Shown here: positions 23,399-37,939 of the stretch, in pieces
How positions within the stretch are numbered: position 1 is the stretch's first letter
Layout of the letters: the number at the start of each line of letters is the position of its first letter
Source: Panorpa germanica
Lineage: Eukaryota > Arthropoda > Insecta > Mecoptera > Panorpidae
Assembly: GCA_963678705.1 (NCBI GenBank)
Contig: OY783214.1
Coordinates: 16,616,001 to 16,680,000 of the forward strand
Length of the DNA: 64,000 bases
Direction: 5' to 3'
The notes under the pieces: generated by a model
The model's input: only the letters and a program-made list of their open reading frames with translations
Database searches by the model: none
Told to the model about the DNA's origin: nothing
Made by a program: the position numbers and the translations under genes

Positions 23399-26300
23399 AT
23401 AACCATATAAAGTTACGGAATCATGTAATACATTCTTATTATTTGATAATATATAGATATATTGAATGTAACACAATCTACGTATGTATTACGTGCTGGT
23501 TATGTACAAGGTGTTGGATACATAGGTATCTATCTTGAAATTAATGAAAAAGGAGCTTTAAAAGCAGTGCTGTGCGGACGGAGTCTGTAAAAATGTACCA
23601 GCATCTACTCTGGTTTAAAATCTATACAGTGGAGAAATTAAATTAATAATTGAACATAACTATAACTTAATCAAGCAAAACAAACGCAAGTAATTAATTC
23701 GATGATATTCCACGAGAAAATTCCGATTATTTTAAACCTATAATATGAACCAATATTCGTAGAATTGCATTGGTGTTACCCGCTCACTCCGTAGCAGCCA
23801 TGGTACGCACTGATGCTGCACTGTGATTTCCAAATGCAACATTGATGTAACAGATGTCACTAATATCGATTGCACGGACACGGCTGCCTGCTCCAATTCG
23901 AATTGGATCATTATTTATTAACCGTTGTATCTGTGACGTCACGAGAATTCAAATTAAGTACACTGACGCTTAAACGTAAAGTGTAGGCAACTTTCTTTGT
24001 TTCAAAGTGTTCTAAGCAACAATAATAATCCAAGACAATTAACTCAATTACTATAAACAATGTTAAGGGTGACAACCAATGTATAGCTAATAAATTAGAC
24101 ACTAAAGGGGCTGATACATTTGTACAACTTAAAATAAATGAGAGAAAATCACAAATACAAATACAAAAGCAAATAGACATATGTCACACATGTTGGCTGA
24201 ATTACCGCCAACCGCCGTTACTTGTCTTATCGGAAATCGTCGAACCGGAACCACTAGAGACTGACTAACGGGTGGCTGGAAGGGGAATTGGGAAACTATA
24301 ATAGAAGAGCAGGAGGAACTGGAAATTTAATATCAACCAGGTAGTATTCAAGAAAGATAAAAGTATTTAGTTGGAAAATGTAAGGGATCATATGCACTAA
24401 TACAATCTAACACATGTATGCAGTAAGCATTTGTTTCTTTTGCTGATAAGATACGTCCTAATAAGAAATAACTTTAGCGTAAATATTTTAATAATGTATT
24501 ACCCCAGTAAACATTTTTAAGTCACTTCGCCATCATATTGAAGATGCGCATGACTTGTTTGTCATGAAAGAGTTTAATTATAGTTCTGTTTCTTGCTCTG
24601 TTGTTCATATGAAATGTCTAATTTATCGACTACAAATGGCGAAACAACTCCACCTGTTGGAATACAAATGAAGATAAAGTTGATGCGAACAATAATTGAA
24701 GTGCAATAGTGAAACGTCACAAAAAGGGGCACTTTACCAAATTGTTTACTGGGATGTTAATGTTCATAATGATAGAAAAACAATATTGCATGGTGCATCA
24801 GTGGGGACGCTCCCTAACAATATAACCAGTAACATCAATACTCATGGAGTCATGGCCAAGCAATAATTAATATTCAGATCGAGACACATCGACCGCAGTA
24901 TAGAGATGGCTAACTTCTGTTTTGTTTGATATGAATTTAGCAGTCTGCAGGAGGAAGAGGGTTGGGGATGAACACGATTATTAAAAATCTATATTTATAT
25001 GTAGTTGTTGCACCAATACAAGTTAATCCGAATATAGGTATATACAGTATAGTCTCCTATACCTGTACTGTGCTAGTTATTTTGTTATTGTATTTTTAAA
25101 ACAAAATATCAAAGGATAAACTTAATTGGAACTTACAATATATTAAAAATGTTATCGACAGAGGGTGGAGGGTGGATTACCAGCAGAGAATTTTGGGGTG
25201 AACTGTAAATAAAACTTTTGAATATGATATAATTTTACAGAGGCATATACAGACCCGTTTTTATGAGGTAACTTGTGTAAAGAAACAAGTTTTCAGTGAC
25301 GTTGCTGGTTTGTCATTACTATATATAAATCAATCAACAGATTTAGTATTAAAAACCACACAACAAATATATTGTACAAATATAAATGTGATGAATACTA
25401 GTATATATTTGAGGTGTACTTTTAATTCTGCTTTCACTATAATTCAAGAGCTTCGACTTTCTGATTCGACTCTGTTATGAAATCTCTATAGTTGAATATT
25501 AAAACGGGAGAAAAAGCAATTATGAATTTATTGGTTTTTTAAATAATTTGATTAAAATATTTGAAAAATTAATAAATACCATGTTTAACGGAACGTTGTA
25601 TATTTAAAAATCTCTTTGAAGAAAAAAGTTTACATCAAGTTTTAATCCGATTAAAAACTAAAATTATATTTTAAAAGTTGAACGTTATTTGGCCGTGTAT
25701 TTTATGCTACATTCAGTGGGGTTGATGTTTTTGATCGGTTGTGAAATATTTGGGTGATCGAGCTTTAGCATTTGAGAGAATGACGAGTTCGACGAGTCGA
25801 CTGTACTAGTGTGATCATCGCTGTCACTCTACTCGGTAAATACTCGGTATAAAACGATTTGTAACATATGTGCGAAACTTATTTGAACACCATCTTAAGA
25901 TGCTTTTTTGGTTTAACATTTCTGACTGCTGCATGGTCTCAATTTGATTGTTCTCCTAGAACAAAGAACTGAACGATAATGGTGATAATCAAAGGTAAAA
26001 TTATAGCAACGAATTGTTTCAGCCATTTTTAATATTAACGATTTAGAGTTCGGCCACATAAGCAAAAGTTGCATTTACCTGATTTATAATTTAATTACGA
26101 TTCATAATGTATGAAAGTTTTCTGCCCGAAATGTAATTTAGTCTAATTATCACTAACATTATTTATGAAAATGTTTTCGTCACTACAGTCGTTCGTGGAA
26201 ACTATAACCATTTTCGAACAACGCAATGGTTTATTTAAAACCATAACTCTCCTGAACAAAGTTTACCTATATCCCTACCCCTCCCCTATCCCTATCCTAA

Positions 26301-26651
26301 CCGTTCTGAATAAACTGAAAACAAATAAATTTTAATGTCATAATAAAAACCAATTCAGTTTTTAATGTACTAACGAATTATAAAAGTTAGAAGTTAGTTA
26401 CTTTTTTTGTTATTGTTTTTTTTTTTGCTTTTTTCTGTGGAGACAACTCTACATATATCACATGTGATTGTCATGCAAATTTTAAAACACATTTGAGATT
26501 TGTTGCTAATACACACGTGTGCTGTTGACTTTATAATCCATATTTCCGTTTCCTGTCACTCTATTTAGCCGCGGACTACGGGCTACGACTGCTACGTCCT
26601 GGCATTTCTATAAACGTAGCGACTTACTCACTCCATCATTCGGGCTCTGGT

Positions 26652-26696
26652 CGACTCCGACTCCGACTCCGACTCGACTCCGACTCCGACTCGATT
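26652..26696 (+). repeat. (GACTCC)n hexamer repeat
   Basis: Six or so GACTCC units with two GACTC contractions. It ends at GATTCGC. Confidence 0.92.
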
Positions 26697-27006
26697 CGCA
26701 TACTCTCACAGCGATGTGTATGTTATTATCATGTTACAGATAGTCCTTCTATATCTTTTATATTATTTAATACACCCACCCCAACTCTACGTTTGAGGTG
26801 GATTTGAGTTATGTTTTAAGTATTTGTGTGATACACAGGGTGAACATAATATGCATCACTATCACAAAACTGCCGAAAATCTTTTAGAAATATAGTATAA
26901 GCTTTCATTAAACATAAAAACTTATTTATTACATAAAGTGTTAGTTAAATTTTACGTAAGAATACGTAGAGATTTATGTGACTCGCTCTTATAGAAAAGT
27001 GACTCG

Positions 27007-27343
27007 CTCGCGCAACAACCCAAGTAGAAAACTTCATTACTATATGTATTTGAATCTCGCGCCTCGATCTTTTGAAATCCCACTAGAATCACTGCGTATA
27101 TCTTTTAAGGCACTCATGTACCTTAGTTTATCATTATTAATATTTGTCGTCTTTGTGCTTGTTAACTTTTATAAAACTTCCAATATAAAATTTTATTTCT
27201 CGTCAGTTATCATTGAAAATACTTACTTACAATTGACATAAATTATACAAAGAACAAGTGTCTCGCAAAAATCTGCCACCCCGGGGCCTCGCAAAGATCT
27301 GCCACCCCGTGGCCTCGCAATGGCTAAGGCCGCCCCGCCTCTG
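27007..27343. mobile_element. Partial second copy of the 11188-11642 element
   Basis: From about 27013 the sequence follows the 11188-11642 element closely: nine substitutions over roughly 200 bp of the AT-rich middle. It then runs into two or three 25-bp minisatellite units and an end-like CTAAGGCCGCCCC (27324-27336) followed by GCCTCTG. The left terminus (CAGAGGCGG) is missing; instead GACTCGCT appears twice in the upstream flank. It is therefore a truncated or rearranged copy, in the same orientation as the first. Confidence 0.85.
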
Positions 27344-27545
27344 CTCTCGCCCACAGTGTCGTCACTTTATATTAGTTTTAGTTTACCTTTGAATGGATTT
27401 GTCATAGACTTGTCTTAATAGTCTTGTAATTCAACTACTGTTACATAATCCCCCGTAGTTTTTGTGACACACTGTAGGAATCTGCTTGAAATCGTATGAC
27501 TATATACAATATATTTTGTTTGCTTACCCGAACACGAATTCGTAC

Positions 27546-27573
27546 TCGTGTATTCGTGTATTCGTGTACTCCT
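27546..27573 (+). repeat. (CGTGTATT)n octamer repeat
   Basis: Three units of CGTGTATT or CGTGTACT in a stretch rich in TCGT words. Confidence 0.8.
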
Positions 27574-30500
27574 CACTGTACTGTACGCGGACAGTTAGTA
27601 TATTTCTGTACTAATTAAGCCCCGGATTAAGAATTCACTTGGGGTGGACCATTCTGATATAGGGCGTAGTTTGATTATATGTTCATATTTTATGTTTCAT
27701 TTATTATTCAAGGGTTTTTGGTAAAACCTATTAATATATATTATGTAACATCCATTTTGTTTTAAGATTTTTACAAAACTTTTTTAACCCATAATTAATT
27801 AGCTTTAAAATAACTATGTGTTATACTAGTTTCTTTTAGTACAGTTTTTACTTAGTTTTATATTATATTTTAGTTAAATAGAAATAACGGTAAATCGTTT
27901 TGCATACCTTGCAGTAGGTAGTGGATCATTCGAACGATTTACTTATTTCTTTCTATCTGTCTCAACGATTAGTATGAGTGCAGCCACCGACTCCTTGTGT
28001 TCTAAAATAAAGATGGTAGACAAATTACTATGTCAAACAGGATTTACAGGACTTTCGTTATTTGAACTATATCTATAATATCCGATAATATATATTAATT
28101 ATAAATATTTCAAAATGTAAAAGCACTGTAAACTTGAATCAACATTTCCAAACCCTTATGTTTATTAAAGACATATTACAAACTGTAACAAAATCTACTA
28201 TCATGACTACAACCCTAAAAACCCTGATGTCTTATAAATAATTCTCTTGTCCGGGGCTGTTTTGACATTTGAGGGTTCGAGGAGAGTTTAGGGGTTGCTG
28301 TCAGAGTTTTTGGTATGAGAGTGGGGGTACACCTTGTCCAACAATTAGTAATAAAAATCACCCCCTGATGGTTAAAACAAGTTACCATCCTTCTGCTCTT
28401 ATTTCTACCCTTACCAGTTCAAAGATTAACCCACTTTAATTTTAACTTTTGGTCTCTATAATGCTGGTTATACCCTTATTCATAATTTACAATTTTAAAT
28501 GTGTTATACTAATTATTTATTTATTGAATTTTTATGCATTCATTTTATTATTTATCTGAGTATGTGATGGTGACTCATAGGCAGCGTCTTGTAGATTGGG
28601 AAAACTGAAGAAAATTATTTTACAATTTTTTTTATTTATGTCCAAGTAAATTACACAGCAAGACAATTTCTCTATGAGATGTTTAAAATGAACTTTGGAA
28701 TTATCTTGAGACACACTTTACATATAACTTTGTAATTAGCTTGTGGCAAGGTAACCCTGTACAGGATGACAATTTTCTAGTGATGTGATTTAAAAATTAA
28801 ATAGTATATTCTATAGAAATGTCAACGTCAGTATCTCTACTCTTGTAATGATTAGCTATGTTATGCGCAGTTAGAATCTGTAATGGTTTCGCTAGATAAT
28901 ATTGCATGCCACACAATTTTACTTAGTAAGCAAGAGTAGACCAAGATTCAGTTAAATGAAATGATAGTAAAATCTTGATTTACCTTAGGCCAAAGCCTAG
29001 TATTTTTCAAAGGTTTGATATTATTAATAATTAAAAGGCAGACGTTTACAATACTAAATATTTTTGCGTAGAAATCATAACTAATACATTTTATATTCAA
29101 GAGACAAACCAGAGTTTCAATGTGCTCTTAACTTTTTGACTCTTGCAGACCTAATGGTTTGGAAGCTAATGGTAATTTAAAAAAAAAACTAAATACATTA
29201 TTTATGTACGACAAAAGAAAAATATTATTCTATCTTTTTTCATTTTCTTTAAATATTAATATAATATATAAATATTGTTCTTAATCAAACAATTAAAAAA
29301 TAACAAAAAAAAAGATCCCTTTAAACTTTATTAATTAGCCGACTTTACCCCTGCGACCGAAGGAAGTAGTATTAAATAATTTTTCATTCATTTTTTGTGT
29401 ATTTTTGCTGTTCAAGGGGGGTGGTATTTTTCACCTACTCTTTCTCCTTGCAGCTCTTCATCTCTTGCCCTGGAACGAAGCCTTGCCACCCTCTTATGCA
29501 ACCCTATTGTCATTTGTGGCGATGAAATTTTAATTCGTTCTTTTCGTATTTTTTTACACAGACATTTTATTTTTACAATCATTTTGTCCCTTTTTAACAA
29601 TTGTATTTATTAGATCTTTTGTTTCTTTCGTACATATTGAGATATAGATATTAATCAGATGTGTTCAACCTTTGAGAAATTTATGGAACGTAGGCTTTAA
29701 ACTATTAAAACACAATTGAAGACCGCTTCTCATGTGAGGACTTCATCTGTATTTTGAAGAGGTTGATGGCGGAGGTGCAGATAATATGTTTCTGATACAA
29801 ACTTAATGTGGCCGTACTGATATCTCGTACGTTCCACATTATGAATTTTGCTTTTACATAACAATTACTAGTGGACCTAATAGCTAAGATGAAGAAAGGT
29901 TGGCGGTCTCTGTTATAGACAATAGAGATGAATTCGTTCTTTCTAATTTCATATTTGTCTTGGCTTATTTTTTTTTATTCGAAGTGCTGGGGCTGATTAA
30001 AAGAATACATTGTTTTTTTTTAAACCTACAACCCCCATTTTTCCTATCCCACCCCATCATATTTTTATACTACCCTTGTTTTAAGGGATGGACGATCTAT
30101 ATTTTACATTAATTATACGCAAAAATACATGAACAGCTAAACTTGGGGTAGGGGGTAAGTTTTTTAATGTACGTCATTTATTGCCCGCTACTTTATTTGT
30201 CTAAGGTAAAAAAAAATTGTGTTTATATTCTGCAATATGTATGAGAAATGTTTTTTAATTTAAATTTTTAATTTGTACTTCTTCTTTTCTCAGTTAATTT
30301 ATAGAATATTTGATGAGGTTATATTTATTAAATATTTATTATTGTTTGAGTTTTGATGGTTGGCAGTCACTCTTATTAAGGATTTAAGGAGAGAAGGAGG
30401 TCGAAAACGGAGGGGTATTCTATGATTAGGCAATCGGGGAATTATAAAACGCAGATGAAAAATATTGATATAATAAATAATCAACGGCTATATGTATAAA

Positions 30501-30796
30501 TTATTTTTGGAGAAAAACGCCAAATATATTTTATTAGAGAAACATTGGTCATTGTCTTAAAAATAATTTTTAAACTATTATTTTAAGCGGCTAACTCGGA
30601 AGATGATTAACTCCGCTAATTACTGAGTTAGATGATTAGAAAATCAATCCTATTATCATTATGGAAACTTAATCTTTTACGAGAAAATGCATCAGGTAAA
30701 GAAAATTATAAATCACCCTCTAGACTGGCACATTATTCCCTTATCAATCAATATTGGTCCACACGCCACATTTTGAAATATAAATCACATAATATA

Positions 30797-30814
30797 ATAT
30801 ATATATATATATAT
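30797..30814. repeat. (AT)n microsatellite
   Basis: About nine AT units following a degenerate AATATAATAT stretch. Confidence 0.9.
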
Positions 30815-31957
30815 ACACGGATACATCGCATTATTATGAAAAGCAGCAAGTGAAATTTTAATGAGAATTACCGCACTAATAATAAATTCTAGCCTAGCAT
30901 TTACTTCTGAAATGTAAAATACACAAATGAATTTTGGAAAATATTTGACAAGTTGACATTAAAAGGATTTGACCGTTGTGTAGTTCCGCTATTTGCCGGT
31001 AGATGGTATTCAGCTTCCGGTGGTTTGTTTTAAGTAGCTTGTTAGGGGTGGGTAAACTCAGATGTTAAACATTGTAAATGGTAGAGTTTAGGGTGGTGAG
31101 ATGAGGAGGAGGTGACTCGTTTACAGAGGTGCAGATCGTCATAAAATACGAACAATTTATTTCTCGTGGGAGATGACTTGAATAACCACATTAATTTGTT
31201 ATTTATGTTTTAAATATGGTACATTTAGAAATCATGCTCGTGCAGACGTTGTTTTCCCCGTAGGAAGAGTTGGGTAGTTAATGCAGATTGTTCATATAAG
31301 TATATAATTAATATAGCAAAAAAAAAATTGTTACTATATATTTGAACAGCATTTAATCGATGGTACCACACGAACAATATGTCCAATTCACAACATAGCT
31401 GCTTTGAGATTTGAACGGAAAGAAAACGTTTTGTTGGTTGTAGCGGTTGTGTTTCTTAGAAGGTTGGTGGTAGTAACCATAGACATGCGTTGCAGTAGTG
31501 TCCGCTTACGAATAATTTTTCTCAAATAAACTGCTTATTATAATAAACGTGCTCATTACATTAATTTAATTGATTTTATTAGACTACTAGAAAAATATCG
31601 ACAAGTTACGTTGAAAAACCTTTTCTCTATAACCTTATTTAAACCAACCATGTATTCTAAGACCATTTTAAATACAAGTTCTTTTCCATGGAAAACCCGA
31701 ACTGAAAATATAAATTCTTTATAACAATAACGAACCTGTATTGTGTAAATAAAGTCCTAGAACTAATTAAGCATGTTAATTAAGGGGGTTGGTTTTGTAC
31801 AGTTGTTTTATTAATAATTAAATAGTCCAACTAACCACCTTCAACCCTTAATTTCAACCCCTATTTTGCCTTTATTTAGTTTTATATGTAACTAACGCTA
31901 AGCTCGAGTTTTGGTTGGTGAACAAAGTAAATATTTATAAATTTATTATTGTTATGA

Positions 31958-31980
31958 ATATATATATATATATATATATA
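31958..31980. repeat. (AT)n microsatellite
   Basis: About 11 AT units. A second short ATATATATA lies 10 bp to the right. Confidence 0.9.
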
Positions 31981-33990
31981 GCCAGAAGTTATATATATAC
32001 ATGTTCATAAATCCACGATAAGAAGTTACAGATTTGGAGTTTTCTGAAAGTATCTCTGCTGTCATACTTCCTAGAAACATTCTGGTTTGTATATTGGTAA
32101 GCGTGATCAGAGTAAACCATCTAGAGCTGGTGTAGGAGCTCCGTGCCTGTCGTAACATCCCGCGAATACGGCATCACATATCAAACAGTAGACGAAACGA
32201 GATAATATTCCAAGTCTATCAGAAATGTTGACTGCTTGTGTTTGATATTTTCTCCATACCCCTAACTCCCCAATCCCCCAACCCAACATCCCCCAGGGAC
32301 CGATACTTACATATTGTTCGTACAATACTTCAGCCTGAAACTGTCTCAAATCTCAAGTATTTTAAATGCACAATCTTACACATGCGTTTGTTTTACAGTT
32401 TCAATAATATTATTACACAAAAAACATTTCTTAACTCTTTCACTAGCTTGAGACTTGTACTACACCAATGGGAAATTGAAAATAAACCCTGGAATCAAGG
32501 TTGCCATAAGCTAAATAGTAGGTGTTAAACTTTGCAAGATATTTTTCTATCTCAGATTGTGTGATGATAATTTAAATTAATTTTACAAACAACCTTGATC
32601 AATTTTACCAATTTTGGAACAAGAAGCAGAGGAATTATTACTGCGTTAGAGCTATTAGATTTATGCGAGTATATAACTTATTTAAAACTATAAAATAAGC
32701 ATTTTTCCGTTAGTATAAACGTAAAATTTTCCTTTTTAGATTACTATATCTTTAGGAAAATGTTTTCAAGGTTTGTTAGGTTAAGAATCGCAAAACTTAC
32801 ATCTTTCTCGATTACACATTACCTGGTTTTGATTGAGTAAAATGTTGTAACTTGTATTTGTCTCACTTTTGTTCTGAGCTCATCCAAAGGGTCCAGTGTA
32901 TGCGCAAACTTGCGATAAATATGTCTTAAGACAAAATGGTTATCGTGGTGTTGTTTCATCAATGTATTGAAATGATATTCTCTTTATAAATAAACATTTG
33001 TCTTCAGACAATCGTGTTTTCAATGTGTGACTGACATAATATTTATTCTAGTGAATGAATGATTACAAAAATAGACGATCACCACATTCATTAGGGACCA
33101 GTTGATTTACACGTAGTGTAAATGTACACGTAGTGCTTATTAAGCTTTGTCAATGACACTTTTCATCATTGTCCTATGATCAGAGACGAACATGACACAC
33201 GTTCGAAACTATTTGTACTGTATTGTTGTATTGATAAAATCAAATTGCCGAAGGCGATCAATTCCATGTCACTTTGAGAACACAGAGAGATACAAATACA
33301 GAGAGAGATAAAACTGTACTGGTGGATCATTCCAATAACAATAACTGTATGATGATGCAGAAGTATTCTGCTGTATGATGCTGTTCACGGCATATCATAT
33401 TGCATGTGTAGTACTTCGTCGAGTGATTGAATGTCCGTTTTAGATTGAGTATAAAAATAGAAATGCTGTCTTTACTAGTCCAAGTTACCAATCAGAATTT
33501 TCGTGCTAAATTCAATAGTATTCAGTCAAACAATACTATAGAAATAATATTAATATTTAATACGTGTTCATTTGCTCTATTTTACCGGAGTGAGACCTCT
33601 TCTTAGTTTCGTTATTCATTTTACAGTTAATGCGTAACGATAACGACACCGAGCGCATTTCCACAACCAATAGCAACACTAACGATTAGCGGAAAGCAAA
33701 CAACGACCAAATGTTTCGCTTTTCGTTAAACCGTTAACCATTACCGTTACTAGTTTCCATATAGTATAGAAACCAAAGAAGGCAATAACCAATTCAATAA
33801 GGGTTTAAATACAGCGGGTAAGCTAAACCGATAGCCTTTTTAAACTCCTTAAAATCTAATATTGGTTCAGATCTGTCAATCAGTTTGATATAGCAGCTGT
33901 TAAAGTTAGTCAACTTGAAAATAAAACATCCAAGTAATAATACATCTGATGTTAGGTCGGTTAGGTAGGTAGGAATGTGTATTAATTCAA

Positions 33991-34225
33991 TTAAAAAGAT
34001 TGTTTAGAAGAAAGACCAGCTGTAATTAAAGTCGACACTCGACTGTTTGCTGAAGCTATTGCAATGTCCATTGATGGGCCGTAAGATTTAATCACAATTG
34101 CTTTCTGTTTAGTGGAGCTGAATGCTGCGGAGTCAATAATGAAAATGCTCTTCCGAGAGATCGAGATCGTTGTAACGGACATTGGGTCATTTGGAAAATA
34201 TTTAATTTCCATTGAAAATCAATAA
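33991..34225. other. Segment open on both strands, possible decayed coding sequence
   Basis: The plus frame from 33995 reads a protein-like sequence (including FAEAIAMSIDG and FCLVELNAAESIMKMLF) interrupted by a single TAA at 34082-34084, and ends at 34223. The minus strand carries a 73-codon frame at 33991-34212. Upstream of it lies an acceptor-like TTTTCTTTCAG (boundary at 34237/34238) with an in-frame stop between acceptor and ATG. GC is clearly higher than in the flanks. Composition favours the plus frame as the original coding strand, now broken by a stop; the splice-like site favours minus. I cannot assign a family. Confidence 0.2.
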
Positions 34226-37200
34226 AGATGTGTTACCCTGAAAGAAAATTATTAATTACATACTTCATCTAATCAAGAAAAATAATGTGTCTATTGTTTT
34301 AACGTTCTATATTCTCAATAAACCTAACTTTAAGTACATGAAGAAGCTAGATATAAATATCACATAAAAGTATGTCTCCTGTCACGAAGTACCAGTATTA
34401 TTCAGCCATTAGAATGATTTTATTGATCAATTCGATGCATTTTATTGCATCGTTCACTAATAACAATGTTTTATTATAATATAAAATATAACAATTAACT
34501 ATAGTAATATCAATATCAATAATAATAAAAATAATAATGCAGTACAAGGTATAAAAATGTTTATATACCCTTCTGAAATTATTTAAGCAGGGGTTGACAA
34601 CTCTACTTGCTTCTGAGATAAATACATATTTCATATTATAAAATGAAATCGAACACTTAAAATGTTCGACGTTTTAAAAGTCTACCATCTTGGAGAGCAG
34701 TCTTCTTACTCATCTATATTAGTTAAAGAACTCTTCTTTAATTTGAGATCAAATATAACAGGCTTTCCGAATATAAAAGCTCCGTAAAATTTCTCTCCAG
34801 GTAAACTCCAGAACGAGTGTAAGTAAGTAACAATATTTATGACGATGGATCCAGTAAATTTAGTAATATAATTCAGTAATAACAATTTTCATCATCGCTA
34901 TGGGAAACAGAACAGAAGCTAGTGGACCATTTAACACAATTGCTTTCGTTTCGATTCGTCAAGTTTAACGACAATCGTTAATGATAAAGACCTATAACGA
35001 CGTTGGTAGTGACATAGGCTCTATACTTCAGCCCGCGTTACTCCACACCCCCCACTACCCTCTATGCCGTTATGTTGCAGGTTTTGCTGTACCTATTTGT
35101 GTAATGGCTGACATGAAGTGTTTTGTTACTTTACGTTCAAACATGATTATACTTGCTTTCCATAGACTATGGACTGTGACAAGAGCAGGGGTTTGAAAAC
35201 ACAGGTAGGCGTACGGACAGTCGGCAGGCTAAGCACCCTGAAAATCTTGAGGTATAGCATAGTACCTAACAGACAATTTTTCCACTTAGTTTACACCACT
35301 TTTTAAAGCTACAGATCTCCAACTCACTAACTGTTTTAGTGTTAACTCTTATTGTTAAGGTAACGATAGTGTTGCTCGATTTAAAGCTTTTCAATAATTT
35401 ACAGAATATAAGTTATTAGCAATCTCTACCTCTGGCAACACTTTTGATCGTTAACAGTATCGTTTAGCTATCAATAAAGTTAGGAAATGCAGTCTTACTC
35501 TATTCTAATGCAGTCTTTTAGAGTAATCTGTCAATCCCACAATTTCCTATGTTAATTTCCACAGCAATTTCTTTTTGATATCAACATTAAGTATACGTTA
35601 GCTACAAAAGCAAATAATTGTTTATTATTCAGCAAATATATTTAATTGCCTTATACGTTAACATCTTCATACATTTAGAACGTTTAGTATATGTTTTTCA
35701 TACGAGAGTTACAATTATAGTAATTAGCATATATAAGGTAATATAAAAGAATCTTGTCACGTAAAAAGTCATTTTTATATATACTTTTTTTCTATTTTAT
35801 AACTTAGCCATTTTTATAATATAAAATATGTACAACATTAAACGGCTGTTAAATTTCAACGATCAAAGCTTTTGTGAGAGCTTTTATTAATTGCGAAATC
35901 CACTTTGGTGCAGATATAATTATAAGTTAATTGTAGTAATATTGAGGTAATAGTTTAATTAGATATTACCTATGTATGATATACGCTGCGTACAGAAAAC
36001 AATTAACAATGGCTATTACTTATTTTTAATTATATTTATTATATAAATAAATCCTCCTTATATTTATTATCGTGAAAAGAAATGTGTTGCGTGAAAAAGC
36101 TTTGTCGTTAACTGGGTTGTCTACTAATTTCTTAAAGGTAGTTTTTCTAAATTTATTATTTAAATATATGCTATTAACGTTTTTATTTTATTAAATGTTA
36201 GCTATAGTTAAAATTACGAGAGAATGACGGTGATTTATGCTTAAAACAAGTTGTACTCTACAATGAAAAAGAATTGTCTCACTAATTTCTTTCTAATGTA
36301 TATATCAAAGAATAAAACAAAATTCACCTTCGCATCTTAGATGTATACGGCTCTTATAACCTTTAATCAAAAATGACTATTTCAATTGCTATAAATTATA
36401 AGGATACACTTAAAAACAATAAATAAAAAATACTACTTTTTCACTTTTAATTTTGATTTGGTTTTGAATCTTTAAACTTAAAACTAATATCTTCTAGATA
36501 GCGGGGTTGCGTTCAGAGTCTGTTATTTGAATCTATATTTCTTATACTATAGACATGCTATCTTAACTAGCTGATAGAATAAGAGGTATTGAATTGATAC
36601 TAACCAATACCTACTCTTAAAGCACATACGTACAATTTTGTATCGTATTTTATGATATATTTAAACCATTTCATTTTAATACATTTGTATATATTTACAT
36701 ATATGTATGTATACATTTTTTACTCTTATATGTAAAAAGTCTATGCTTGTAATTATTAAATTATGAAATCCAAACAAAAGTGTGCTGCCTTTCGGTTTGT
36801 CTCTAACATGTCTCTGGTTATGGTCTCTGTCCCTGGTTTGTATTCTGCAGGAATGAGACCCGAGACCATCCAGCTTTGCTTTTGCTTGCATGTTTATTCC
36901 TACGAGAATGTTTTATCTATACATATATTATATTTTTATATGTTTTTATTTTTTATATAAAAATGTGTATCACATATATTGTTTGATATACGTGCGGTTT
37001 CAATTTAATACTTCTCTCTCTCTCTTTTATCAAAAGAATTTACTCTCCGAGAATTATGGCTTAAAAGAATATGAGTAGCTTCTACTGGATATCTGTTTTA
37101 TTTAATTTGAATTAAATGTGTTGAGATGGATTCTGCTAAGTGAATCTAAGTCTAATTACCTCACTACTTTGATATCGGGTGGCATGATTTATAACTGCAT

Positions 37201-37254
37201 TGGGGCCAGTCCAAATAAAACATTGCTGGCTAATTTGTTTATGATCGTATACAT
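34226..37254. other. AT-rich unique DNA, no gene seen
   Basis: CAGGGGTT words at 34591 and 35188 look like lone hAT-type ends without partners. A GC-richer patch at 36780-36890 is open on both strands over about 65-70 codons without recognisable content. Confidence 0.6.
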
Positions 37255-37352
37255 AATCAATTTGACTTAATAACAACCAAACACAGAAAATATAACGTCA
37301 AAAACACAGCACTCAGAGTGAAGCTTCAATGCTTTCGCCCACTGTGTTGTCT
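37255..37352 (-). mobile_element. tRNA-derived SINE remnant, same family as 38341
   Basis: Read on the minus strand it gives ACACAGTGGGCGAAAGC (A-box region), GCTTCACTCTGAG (decayed B box), then TATATTTTCTGTGTTTGG and TTGTTATTAAGTCAAATT. These follow the order of the copy at 38341. It lies only about 1 kb from that copy, in opposite orientation. Confidence 0.65.
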
Positions 37353-37939
37353 AAAATAATTTATTAGATTATTGAACCTCATGAACGATATAGAAAATAG
37401 AAATAATTGAAACAATTATATTTCCACTTCCTGCTCAGTTAAATATTAAAAATGGTATATGCCAACAATAAAAAAAATAAAATAAAAATAATATGTTACT
37501 TTAATAATAACGACCACATATCTATGTATGTGTGTGTGTATTTTTATATAATAAGATATTATTACAAACATTATACAAACATAACAAAAATATCTAAAAT
37601 TCTGCAAAAGCAAATGCTATTATTTCTGCTGCACTTCACCCCGTACTGTATAAACTAGAGGTGCTCATATGAAAATATTAAGGGCGAAACATCTCTTTTT
37701 AAGGACAACTTTCTTTTATAACATTTTTAATTGCGATTATGATATATAGATAAGTCCATCCTCAATAAATCAATTCACAATTCGTATTAATTCACAAATC
37801 ACAATATTTATTTATTTAATTCATTTGCCTCTCAGTACTATAATAATCAGTACTTACACATTACTCACTATAACTTCATTTGTAAATCTTAACTCAATCC
37901 ATTCTTAACTTCAAAACTAAACATTTTTAATGTTTGTTC

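Larger units (their letters stand above)
22174..27006. other. AT-rich unique DNA, no gene seen
   Basis: Contains the AGG, CA and GACTCC repeats listed separately and a C-rich tract at 26268-26312. CACAGGGTGAACATAATATG at 26834 resembles one end of a CAGGGTG element without a partner. Confidence 0.6.
27344..33990. other. AT-rich unique DNA, no gene seen
   Basis: GCCCCGGATTAAG at 27619 resembles a lone transposon end. A G-rich, C-poor stretch lies at 31035-31115. Frames at 29395-29613, 29900-30112 and 32107-32528 have compositions typical of translated AT-rich DNA. Confidence 0.6.

Noticed and set aside
11271-27241. Open frames at 11271-11477 and 26978-27241 encode nearly the same 65-residue peptide
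   Set aside because: They lie in two copies of one hAT-like element. Of nine nucleotide differences six change the amino acid, about what neutral drift gives, so there is no sign of selection on a protein.
16300-35200. Isolated CAGGG/CAGAGG words at 16301, 18573, 34591 and 35188 as transposon ends
   Set aside because: No inverted partner or target duplication was found for any of them.
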